Source: Phragmites australis
Lineage: Eukaryota; Streptophyta; Magnoliopsida; Poales; Poaceae
DNA length: 64,000 bases
Direction: 5' to 3'
NCBI RefSeq assembly: GCF_958298935.1
Contig: NC_084923.1
Coordinates: 8,496,501-8,560,500, forward strand
Below the pieces are notes generated by a model that was not told the origin of the DNA, searched no databases, and saw nothing but the letters and a program-made list of their open reading frames with translations. The translations under genes were made by a program, and so were the position numbers. Position 1 is the stretch's first letter. Each line of letters starts with the position of its first letter. Positions 22,864-32,734 of this stretch are shown piece after piece.

Positions 22864-23438
22864 AAGAGACCAAACAGGGAAGTCCAGATAGCGGTGAAAG
22901 CTGCCTGAGATCGGAGCTCTCCAGACTTCCAGGAGCGGCGACTCCCAGGCGATGCAGCATCTCGGCCGGCCTCTTCCCCTCAGCGTTGAAGTTGGAGGGT
23001 GGCTGGGCCCCTTCCCCTGGGTTCACCTTTTTTGGGTTTTGTTTTTAGGTTGTTGCTTCGGTGTTGATGATCACGGAGGTTCATGGTTGTATACTCGCCG
23101 ATGATGGATTCGGCTCTGAAGTTGTAACTGGAGGTGTCGGTTTGCTTCATTCCAGCGAGGTAACGGCCGTTGGCCGTTTTGTGTTGCCTATGCGTTTAGC
23201 GTCGCAAATGCCCGCCTCTGGTGAGCTATCTCGTGCTTAGAAATTTTTTACGCTTCTTCATCGTTGGGAGGAAACGGTTTTCAATTTCATCCTCGGTGTC
23301 TGTCCATTATCGGTGAGGCGAGGAAATGTTTCATCGGAAGGTAAATCAGAGCTCTAGTTGTTGTAATCGGTGACTTGTTTTTCCCATGCTATATCAATGA
23401 AAGCTTCACCGTTCCTTAAAAAAAGAGACCAAGCAGGG
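22864..23438 (+). mobile_element. 5'-truncated LINE-like retroposon with target-site duplication
   Basis: The segment is bracketed by 'aagagaccaaacaggg' (22864-22879) and 'aagagaccaagcaggg' (23423-23438), a 16-bp direct repeat with one mismatch. The insert ends in an A-run after 'tatatcaatgaaagcttcac', a 3' terminus like that of plant LINEs. These features indicate target-primed reverse transcription on the + strand. No reverse transcriptase frame is present, so it is a short 3' fragment or a processed transcript. Its interior is moderately GC-rich. Confidence 0.75.
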
Positions 23439-23954
23439 GATTTTAATATTTTGTATTTCTAAAATGGAAAAAATAAAATAAAATATAAACATGGGTTTTA
23501 TATTTTTATAATAAGAAACACAAAGACAAATTTTATTGTACGGAGTTTATTAGACTATATACAATAAATTTATATTTTTTGTTTTTATTGTACAATTAAT
23601 TATTTGAGTTAATTTTTTTAAGATAGATTATAACATCCTCTGTAATATATTTTTTAAAATTGTTTATGACTATTTTGATAGTAGTCTGGATGTGTAATTT
23701 TTAAAATGAACCTTTTTTTTTTGTTGCAAATTTTCGGTTTAAGAAGTATAAACGATTCCCACACAGGGCCCATTTGCTGATCCAGCCTTTTAGTACCATT
23801 CTGGCCCGTCACAATCTCAAGCTCTCGGCCCGCAATAGTTATCGCACGGCCGGCCAATTCTTAACCGGCATCCCATTCTCAAGTCGAAGTCAAGTGCCAC
23901 CTCGACAACTCGTCTCGTCATCATCCAACCGAATCGCAAAAAATCCCCACCACC
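23439..23954 (+). promoter_or_regulatory. Upstream region of the F-box gene
   Basis: About 300 bp of AT-rich DNA passes at about 23760 into mixed-composition sequence that probably contains the promoter and 5' leader. The start codon context is 'caccaccATGAAG'. No single TATA box stands out. Confidence 0.4.
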
Positions 23955-25367
23955 ATGAAGCTCCGGTTGCGATCCATGGATGCGCGCGGCGCCGCCGCGG
24001 AGACCCACCGCGTGGACCTGCCGCCCACAGCCACGCTCGCCGACGTGAGGGCCCTCCTCTTCGCGAAGCTCTCCGCGGCGCAGCCCGTTCCGGCCGAGTC
24101 CGTCCGCCTCTCCCTCAACCGCTCCGAGGAGCTCTTCGCGCCCGACCCCGCTGCCACACTTCCCGCCCTCGGGCTCGCGTCCGGTGACCTCGTATTCTTC
24201 ACTCTCTCCCCACTCACGCCCCTCGCGACGCCGGCTCAGACCCTGCCGCAAAACCCTAGCCCGTGTTCTGCTTCGGTCGCAAAGTCTGTCGACCGCGGCA
24301 AATGTCCGGAGCAGCCTGGTGCTGGAGGTTCCTCTTCGCAGGTGCAAGCTGTGGACGTGAACCCAAGCGTACCGGCCGCATCCGATCCGCTGGATGTGGT
24401 GACGGCGGAGGCCGTCGATACCACAAAGGGCTGGTTGAGTTTCGTTCTTACGGATCTCAAGAGGGAGATGGAGAATGCGTGTGGCGCTGAGGGAACCGTC
24501 GGCGGTCGCCTGGTTGCAGCCCTACATGCAGCTCTGCTTGATTCCGGCTTCCTCACCTCAAATCTGATGGGGTCTCTCTCGCTGCCGCGGAGCTGGCCGT
24601 CAGGTGCTTCTGAGCAGTTGGCCATCAAGTATACCATACCAGATCTTGTAGCAATGTTACCTGTGGCTGAGGAGGGGAAGGTGGCAGTGTTGAACTTTTC
24701 CTTGATGGGAAATTTCATGATGGTATATGGGTATGTGCCTGGGGTTCAGTCTGAGGTGTGCCGGTTGTGTATGATGTTGCCAAAGCTTGAGCCTTTGCTG
24801 TACCTGGATAGCGATCGGCTGAGTAGAGTGCAGGAGAGAGAGATTCTTGAGCTGTGGAGAGTGCTGAAGGATGAGATGTGCCTGCCACTCATGATATCTT
24901 TGTGCCAACTGAACAGTTTGCCCTTGCCGCCAAGCTTGATGGGTCTGCCTGCAGATCTCAAGACTAAGGTCTTGGAGTTTGTTGATGGGGTGGATCTTGC
25001 AAGAGTTGAGTGCACGTGCAAGGAAATGAGGAATCTTGCAGCAGATGATAGTCTTTGGAAGAAGTTTGTTCTGAAGTTCAAAGATCATGGTGAGGGTTCT
25101 AGTCAGAACAAGAGCGCGAAGGCAAGGTTTGCGGAAGCTTGGGCTGCCAATAAGAAGCGGCAGAAGAGGCCCAGTCCAATGTTTTGGGACTATGGTTGGG
25201 GGAACATCCCATATAGCCCACTGAGGTTTCCAGTGATTGGTGGGGACTCAGACAGACTCCCGTTTCTTGGGAATTACAATAATCTTGGGCGTAGCTTTGG
25301 AAATCAACGGAGGAACATCTCACCGAACTGCAATCTTGATGGTCACCGCCGTAATTTCCTTGGTTGA
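23955..25367 (+). CDS. SKIP22: F-box protein, SKIP22/FBXO7-like (UBL, PI31-like FP region, F-box)
   Basis: A single-exon gene of 470 residues. Plant SKIP22-type proteins are substrate adaptors of SCF ubiquitin ligases through binding to SKP1/ASK proteins, and share architecture with animal FBXO7. Seen here: an N-terminal ubiquitin-like segment (about 1-80, MKLRLRS...PPTATLADVRALLF...LGLASGDLVFF); a low-complexity linker; a central region (about 150-310, GWLSFVLTDLKREM and later LLYLDSDRLS) resembling the PI31/FP domain; and an F-box at about 325-370 (LPADLKTKVLEFVDGVDLAR then CTCKEMRNLA and SLWKKF). The C-terminus is Arg/Gly/Pro-rich with an 'RFPVIGGDSDRLP' phrase, again as in FBXO7/PI31 proteins. 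The frame is intact and the length usual. The substrate is unknown. Confidence 0.85.
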   Translation: MKLRLRSMDARGAAAETHRVDLPPTATLADVRALLFAKLSAAQPVPAESVRLSLNRSEELFAPDPAATLPALGLASGDLVFFTLSPLTPLATPAQTLPQNPSPCSASVAKSVDRGKCPEQPGAGGSSSQVQAVDVNPSVPAASDPLDVVTAEAVDTTKGWLSFVLTDLKREMENACGAEGTVGGRLVAALHAALLDSGFLTSNLMGSLSLPRSWPSGASEQLAIKYTIPDLVAMLPVAEEGKVAVLNFSLMGNFMMVYGYVPGVQSEVCRLCMMLPKLEPLLYLDSDRLSRVQEREILELWRVLKDEMCLPLMISLCQLNSLPLPPSLMGLPADLKTKVLEFVDGVDLARVECTCKEMRNLAADDSLWKKFVLKFKDHGEGSSQNKSAKARFAEAWAANKKRQKRPSPMFWDYGWGNIPYSPLRFPVIGGDSDRLPFLGNYNNLGRSFGNQRRNISPNCNLDGHRRNFLG

Positions 25368-26326
25368 AGTCATTTCATAAGTTTTACTAGTATGTTAAGA
25401 GTATTTCGTAAAAGGGGTAGAACAACGGATATACTGTCTTGTACATATCTATAAGTTGCACACTTATGCATGCTCACAGCACTCTTATCCTCATATCTCC
25501 TCGTACTATCTTAGATCCTGTCTTTTCAGTTTTCTGGTGATATGAATGTAATCCATGCCCAAATAGTAAAGTACCTTTGTTCTATTCTGAGACAAGTGAG
25601 CTAGCTATTGTTATTGGTTCAATGTGTAGAGATGTATAGCTAAGCTAATAATATCTTTAAACTTCAGGGCACTTCTTTTGTTCATTTGCATTGAATGTGC
25701 AATTTATAAGATTGATAGGTTAATTTTCCTCATGCATATCTCCGCATATATCATGACGTGAATATGGTATGCATTACTTAATTAGATGTTATACTTTAAT
25801 ATCACATGTTACTTTCATTAGTAAATTGATAAATAGGATAATCATGGTCCGCTATTATTTCATCACAGTCTATTGAAGAGATTGCAGAACAAAATAATCT
25901 AATCTATAATTGTATGAAATAATCGGAAGCATGCTGCCATTGTGGTGCCCTTTTTTACTTGAAACAGTGAAATATTTCTAATGTCAAGTTGCCGTCTTGT
26001 ATACAATAAGACTATTAGAGCTGAACGTCAACCAACCTGGTACATTGCAGTTTTTTGGTAATATGTACCATAAGATGGCTTATGCATGATTTTCTTTTTC
26101 TTGTAAGTATTGAACATGCAGAGCTACTACCTTAAACAAAAGGACATGTGAATAGTGTAGTACATATGCAACTTAACGAAAGATTATGTCTAGGTTAGTG
26201 CAATTTACTTGTGTCATCATATGCTATAGTATCAATAAATGGAAGAAGGTGAAAAGAGCTTACGGATAATTTGATTACTATGAGTTCCCTTTTGGTCTAT
26301 TTAGTGGACCTTCAACCTCAATTCAA
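25368..26326. other. 3' flank of the F-box gene and AT-rich intergenic DNA
   Basis: The probable 3' untranslated region covers roughly the first 250-300 bp (AATAAT-like signals, no single clear poly(A) signal). The remainder is AT-rich, without a gene or recognised repeat end. Confidence 0.5.
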
Positions 26327-26700
26327 TCTCTACTATATGAAGCACGAATTGGTTCCTGCGTCACCTCTTCCTATACTCTCCTCTTATCTAATAAAAACCT
26401 ATAAAATTCGAATAATTTATCCACTTTTGTCATCTATCCTTGTCTTGCAGCCTTCTCGTCTCGTTACTAGCTATGGAACTCATTTTTCTAATGAAAATAA
26501 ATGAAGAAATTAGGAGGAAAATTAACAGATAGTCTTCTCTTTTTTTGGATCTCATTGAAATCAAACTACGGCATCGCTCCCGATATATTCATTCGGCGGT
26601 GCTCCCATAGCGCATCAATATTTCCATACCTTGAATTTGTGATTGATGTTACTGCATCTAATGTTTATGTTTGCGTTGCAACGCACAGATACTTAGCTAG
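26327..26700 (+). mobile_element. 374-bp non-autonomous mini-Helitron
   Basis: It starts TCTCTACTATAT directly after an A and ends CTAG followed by T, as expected for Helitron insertion between A and T without target duplication. Near the 3' end a perfect palindrome 'tgcgttgcaacgca' (26671-26684) precedes the terminal CTAG, which is the diagnostic Helitron hairpin. 'Gttgcaacgcac' near a CTAG end is a familiar grass Helitron terminus. The interior has no RepHel coding and no recognisable captured exon. Confidence 0.8.
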
Positions 26701-26867
26701 TTTCATATAAAATTATGAAGCCTAGGAAACTGGCTATGCAAAATCTATTGCATCTTACAAGTTGGTTTTTAGCTTTGTTTTCCATTTCATATCACTTAAA
26801 GGGTTTTACCGTGATGTTTGATAATATAAACCTAACAACGAATTTACTTGTCACTATACTACATATT

Positions 26868-27291
26868 ACTACCTCCCGTTCCTTTTATAAGTCAGTTGAG
26901 CCTGCTCAACTCTTCTTTAAATACTCCCTCCGATTGTAAATGTAGGTCGTTTTAGATTTGTACACAAGGATTAAGAAAGTAGATCAAATGACTTTGTTGT
27001 CCTTCATTTATTCTGTATTGAAAAAGATAATTCATTCATCTGTGAGAGTGGTAGCATTTATTAAATAAGAGTAAGATGGGAACAAAAGAGAAAAAAATGC
27101 ATAGAAGTTCGAGAATGACTTAGACTTAGAGAATAGTTGAGGAGGCTAAAACGATCTACATTTGCAACTAGAGGGAGTATAACTATATAAGTCCTTCGAC
27201 AGCTACATGAAATTAACATGGTAATTTCATCTGCTCCCTTAATGCTTGTCCACAAGTCTAGAAAGACTTATAGAAGGAATTAGAGGGAGTA
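26868..27291. mobile_element. Stowaway-like MITE (outer), interrupted by a second Stowaway
   Basis: The left end 'ctacctcccgttccttttat' pairs imperfectly with the right end, whose reverse complement is 'ctccctctaattccttctat', with TA on each side. The terminal inverted repeat continues as 'ataagtc'. A second element occupies 26922-27179, leaving the outer element's arms on either side. Stowaways are non-autonomous relatives of Tc1/mariner. Confidence 0.75.
26922..27179. mobile_element. Stowaway-like MITE (inner, nested)
   Basis: The left end 'tactccctccgattgtaaat' and the right end 'atttgcaactagagggagta' are inverted complements with TA at both tips. The next bases, 'gtaggtcgttttag' and 'ctaaaacgatctac', extend the inverted repeat to about 35 bp. 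The element is about 258 bp and sits inside the outer Stowaway, so it is the younger insertion. Confidence 0.85.
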
Positions 27292-29639
27292 TCTGTTAAT
27301 ATGTTTCAGCTGCCTTGCCTTCGAGTATACATGGTTACTCTTGGCTATGTTTGATTTATATGCTTCTGTAAACCATTCTAGTTTTGTTTTCATCATGTCA
27401 TCAGTACAAATCTATAATGACATTGTTACTGATTGAGTTTTGGTTATTTGCGAGCTGTAACATGGTAGTATTTTCTGTAAAACATGAACGTTATGAGTAC
27501 TTGCAGCTGTTCGTAGGTGATGTTGTATAGATCTTAATTAAAAGCAATTATTGAACTGGCCTACCCCTATAAGTTTATCTGACAACAACAGGATTCTGAC
27601 GCTTATGAATCTTGATCTTGTGTTGGTGCCATGCATATATGTATGTACTCTGACCAAATGCAGTATATTATACTAGCTGGAAAAATAATCTTTTGGCTAG
27701 AGTACTTAGGAGCTTGTTGCATGGCTCACTAGGGTAACAGTTGCTGCCGTAAACATATCATAGATGATTCTTGCAAGCATTGGATTGGTTGTCTCTTTTC
27801 TTTCTAGAAATTATGAGTAGCTGCATCATCTGCAATACCATTGTCATGGTTCTGTCTGAGTTTAATTTTCATTCCTTTGTGTCCTTATCTATTTAATTAT
27901 CTATTTTCTCGGTTGCAGATACATGTTTTATGATGGAAAATATAAGATTCTGTTTTATAGAGTATATGTCTGTTGTTGCATACTTGCATCCGACTGGCAT
28001 TCAATTGCCTCTGATGGAACTCTATAGTCTACTGTAGTATCTGGGTCTGTTACTCTTCTTCCTGTTTGCCTCACTTGAATGATTTATAAAGTTAATAATA
28101 GTGTTATTTTGAGTTTGCTGTGGCATCATTTCTTTGAACTGGTCCGGGACTCCAGGTAAAATTCTTGAAGGGATTGTCTTGGTTGAGGAAATTGCTGGTT
28201 CTGGGATCTAAGATCGCTATTTATAGCACGGAATGTTCACTTTGATGCTGCTGGTTTATCTTGAATTATCCACATTTCTCAGATAGTGTTAGTTTAGGTG
28301 AAATTTGAGGTGCTTTTAAGTTCTGGCTGGATGGTTTCTTTGTGCTATCCAGTCGTATCAGACTCGGGATAATGTGCGCCAATCATAATTTGAGTGAACT
28401 TGTAAAGCAATTAGTGCTCGACCCTTTCGAACCATGTTGCTTTCTGTGGCCTATGATGGGCTGAGTGAACTTACTGATGGATTGGCGCTGGGACACCAAA
28501 GATTGCACGATTTCTTTAAAGCGATCTTTACATTGACCAAAGGGAGAAAGGCTCTTTTTTGGTCCAGGCGTGCATCTACTCTGCTTTGTTTACACGTGTT
28601 CTATTGACTATGGACCTCGTTTATCATTGATATTACGTTATTAAACCAGGAAATATCTGTCATGAGATTTAGCTCCCTGATCACTTATCTTTGGACTGGG
28701 ACTGTGAGCCACCGTTACCGGTACTAAATTCAGAACTGTACGGAGTGTCTCAGAGCCCGAGAAAGGCTTCAACTTTTTGTGAGATGAACTCTTTGCCTGT
28801 CAGGGGTATACCCAGGCCCATGGTAGGCTAAATTTCAGCCCGGGTCAAAGACCCAAATTTCAAATATATTTACTATATATATATAGTAGATTTATAGATT
28901 TAATTTAAAATTTAAATAGGCCAGGGTCTTGACCCATGGCTGGTTCCGTCCCTGTTGCCTGTGATTTGGTGCACTAAAAAGATTGTTTGGAGGGGGGGGG
29001 GGGGGAGAACATGGGAACAAAGAGTTTATAATTGTGGAGAAGCATTTTCCCTTTATTTTTATTCTCTTCTTGATTTTCTTCCTCATTCTTTTTTTATTTT
29101 TTCTCATCTTCAATAATTTATTTTCGAAGGGATTTACGAAGAGAAAGAAAATAGAATCCTAGATAAAAGGAATGATCTTAAAAAAAAATTCATAAAAAAA
29201 ATTACGAAGAAAAACCATTAGAGCGTTGAGGAGGATGAATCCGTTTACAAAAACAATCAGTTAGAGATATCTCCGATAGGATAAGTATTGAAGTGTAAAG
29301 TGTTTTACTGCCAGATCTTATTGCTATAATTGTTGGTCTGAATTTCGATTGTATGTTCCATTGCGGTTGGTGTTTATGTTTTATGCAGCAGTAGTTATAC
29401 ACCGTGGCCACAAAACTGCACTTGGCTGTGGCCGCACAGGTATGACATATCCATTTGACAGATGGTAGAAGGTACAGTAGATACACAATAAATGATGCAT
29501 ATAAACAATGAAAGATTTATCAGCTTCGGCTGCTTTTGTGGAGAAGCGTTCTTTGTTTCAGGGCTAAATCCGTACTATTTGGCTCTCTATCTGGATTCCT
29601 CGCTTATAATATCATGCGTAAAATGCAAACACATTACTT
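27292..29639. other. AT-rich intergenic DNA with a short inverted-end fragment and a G-run
   Basis: No gene is supported. At about 28800-28960, 'caggggtatacccaggc' and 'ggttccgtccctg' bracket an AT-rich interior with a (TA)n core (28872-28884), a possible hAT-type MITE. A run of about 15 G lies at 28992-29006. 29160-29210 is A-rich. Confidence 0.45.
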
Positions 29640-30045
29640 GTGAACGTCTTACTTGACATAAAACCTTAGAAAAATTTCTTATTTGCCATAAAAAATATCT
29701 TTCTTTCCTCTGTCATTTTAGAAAACAAATTTCCTTATGTGTCATAGGTTCTGTTAGTTCTACCATCGAAATTTAATATTTATAGGCACAATGATTTTCT
29801 GTTTCTTTAAGAATTATAGAATATTTTGTATATATTTTATAATTTATGTGCAACCTATCTTAATTGGATTCACCAAAAAATCATATGTAGAATTTAAAGT
29901 ATAATTCTCTAAATTTATAACTTCTAACAATTGTCAGAGCCTTAAATAAAAATTCCAAAAATTTAAGAAAATTTACTAATATTTTTTTTATAAATTAATT
30001 TTAAAATTATTTATAACCCTAAGTTATATTGTGAAAAAGTGAGTT
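29640..30045 (+). repeat. AT-rich dispersed repeat F, copy 2 (longer)
   Basis: The right part (29800-30045) parallels 8270-8560 in block order and orientation. The left part (29640-29790) adds repeated 'cttatttgccataaaa' and 'cttacttgacataaaa' phrases not seen in copy 1. No coding capacity or terminal repeat was identified. Confidence 0.5.
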
Positions 30046-30066
30046 CTCTATCAAGATGTGTTTTGC

Positions 30067-30134
30067 TTTTCCAGCATGCGCTAATCTTGAAACAAACGAA
30101 TTTTCCAGCATGCGCTAATCTTGAAACAAACGAA
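30067..30134 (+). repeat. Perfect 34-bp direct tandem duplication
   Basis: The block containing 'ccagcatgcgctaatcttga' followed by 'aacaaacgaa' occurs twice in a row (cores at 30071 and 30105), practically without mismatch, so the duplication looks recent. It lies about 2.6 kb upstream of the bHLH start codon. Confidence 0.85.
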
Positions 30135-32734
30135 GACAGCTGTAGCAAGACTGAGAGAGTGTTTAGATCCTTCGGCAAAGCTGACCTCGCCTTACCGAGC
30201 GAGGATACGGAGAAAACCAGGGATTTGGATGGGTGGCTAGCTTATCTCGGAGCTTGCGTTGGCAAGGTTTTTACTTGCGGCTACGGAAAAGCGAATTTCA
30301 CTCGCCTGACCGGCAAGGATTCGCACGTCTGACCTAGCAAGGCTAGGCAAACGGAGGATCCTCATCTCTATTCCCTTCGGTTCGACCCATTCACTTGGAA
30401 GCAAGAGTAGTACTATGGAAGCTGCACGGTACTGCCAGGCGCCAACCAGCCACTACAGGTTTCTGGACAGTGAGAACAAGAATCCAATTCGTTGCCAATA
30501 CACCTCTATCTTTGGCAGGATGCCCCTGCTGCAGTTCTTCGCTTTCACTGTATTATTCGGCGTCCAGCCCCCTACCATCTTCCCCGCACTACTATTGCTC
30601 AATAATAATTCTGGCAGCAGAAGCAGGCGGTGGCAATAGGCACCAGATTCTGAAAGGCCTTGAAGTGAAACAGGACACTGATGAACTGCTTACATGGACA
30701 CTTGGAAAGCTCTCTTTAGCTTTGCTTGAACCCTCATCTACTAGTAGTGGTGCTTGTTGGGAAAGATCTAACAGGGACCAATTTTAACGCCAGTATGGAT
30801 GGATAATCTTGTTGTGATGCGAGCAGGCAACTAACCAGCTAGTCTTCTACACGAAGAGAGGTACTTCTATGCTGCTGCTAAGTTTATACTGATGAGGTGT
30901 AATAAAATAAGACAGTGAGAAGCTGGTGAAAAACTGGAGGCAACAGTGGGGTCTCCAACTATTCATTATTTTCCCTCCTAGCCACATGTCCGCATGCCAC
31001 TACATGGTTAACACTGTTCACTCTACCAAAGACTGGTGGGTAACAGCGGAGCTGCTAATCAAAAGAGGAGGAACATGGGGAGCAGCAGCTCTCTCCCCCA
31101 TGCTGGTAATAAGAAATCTCCCTCTATTGTTTGTGCTTTATATGTACTGTGTATGCTCTTTACTAGGAAATAGTTTTGCATTTAGGACAAGTACCGGCAC
31201 ATGATATCTTATTTCATCTTTTTCTTTGCAAATAGTACTGCAGTATGATGTTTTCTTTGAAGATGGTAAAATTGCGTGTTCGAGAAAAAGATGGTGAATT
31301 GCTTTCCCCCATGAGCACTCCCTGTCTTTTTTCAACAGCACATGAGCATTCCCCTCTCTGTTTTTTGTTTTTGTTTTTGTTTTTTTACCGAACAATTTCT
31401 GCTCTGCATCCGAGTGTTTTTTTTGCCTTTTCACGTCATGCTATAGGATGCGCACTAGTAATACGAACGTCGGTAACTCGTGTAAATCCTGCATCTCTCC
31501 TCCTGTTTGATGGATCATTTATAGTTCCGGCATCAAATGTGGATGGCTGGAGGGACAGTACTCACTGTTGAGTTTTCAGGAATCCCTCACCTTCGCCACA
31601 GGAATACGACCAGCTAACTTTTTGGCTCTTCTTGATCATAGACCCTATACTGCTTCCGTGGTTGTTCTTGTGACTTGAAGGTCGCACTTTCTTAGCTGTT
31701 GCCATCTTTCTTGTTCTGTGGATCTGATTCTACGGTTTCGGTATTCTCATATTTCCACCGAGTGTGGCGGTGGGTGCAAGTGTGCAACTAGTTAATTAAC
31801 TTTGTTTTGGCACTGTACCTTACAAATATGAGAAAAACAATGAGGAATTGAAGTTCTAATCGATGCCCAATCATTACGAACTTGAATCGGCATTCGATAT
31901 CTATGCAATTCTGCCGAATGGTGGAGTCCATTTCACCTCCTTATGCTAGTACTGGTCCATGCGTTAAAAGTAAATCCTTCAAGAGTTCTGTTTATTTTTT
32001 CAAACTGTAGGCTCACTAGTTGGTTAGTAAGAATATCTGGAGAAGGTCACAAGTTAATAGTGGCATGTTTCAGAGGGTTTAAACTTAGATGGGCCCGGTT
32101 CATTGCTTAATAACTAACCTTATTCTGGGCTGGCCCATGCACTGTATGGCAGTAGCATCTGATCCTTGGGTTGGTCACTTGATCTTCAGCCTGCAGTGCC
32201 AACTGTAATTGATCTTCATTCAGAAGTCTTTATTCTGATCTCTGGATGTGATCCAGCTGGTGCATGGTTGTTAGTAGTACCAACAACTCTATTTCAGGAC
32301 TTGGTTTCCACTTTTGCCCTTGCGTTTGTCTATTGCATCAGGCTTAACCTTTTCACTTTGGACAATCTTTATGTAAGGCTGCAAGGGTTAGTTGTTCCTT
32401 GTTTAGCCTTGCAAGGAATTGACTGTCCAGCTCCCGATCTACTCCACACCCTTTAAGTAAAGCTCCTTCAGTTGGCAAACCCGGCAAGTTAGAAGGTCAT
32501 CAGACATTCCTTAAAATGATTCTTGCATCGCACTGAGATCAGGTATCAAGGCGCAGGTTGGTGAGTTCCATTTCTTCAGTTGTACATACGTTCATGGGAG
32601 GATCTGTCTGATACAACAGATAGAACTACCTTCAGTTTGCAACATGAATTGAGCTATATTCAGTTTGCAATACGAATGGAGCTATCTTCAGTTTGCAATA
32701 TGACGAGATGTGATTAATCATTGTTTCTTGGCAG
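30135..32734 (+). promoter_or_regulatory. Upstream region and probable intron-containing 5' leader of the bHLH gene
   Basis: The first bHLH coding exon is preceded directly by a splice acceptor (ttcttggcag|atg), so at least one 5' exon must lie upstream, probably untranslated. Candidate leader DNA at 30360-30790 has higher GC and open frames (30395-30787 and 30415-30639) without a known domain. I could not choose the donor. A 31-bp tandem repeat lies at 32630-32705. No other gene is seen. Confidence 0.4.
32630..32705 (+). repeat. About 31-bp tandem repeat, nearly three copies, before the bHLH first coding exon
   Basis: The phrase 'cttcagtttgcaacatgaat' recurs as 'ttcagtttgcaatacgaatg' and 'ttcagtttgcaatatgacga', with 'gagctat' between units. 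It ends about 30 bp before the splice acceptor at 32734 and could alter branch-point spacing. Confidence 0.8.

Noticed and set aside
23817..25323. Minus-strand frames opposite the F-box gene
   Set aside because: Shadows of the intact plus-strand 470-codon frame.
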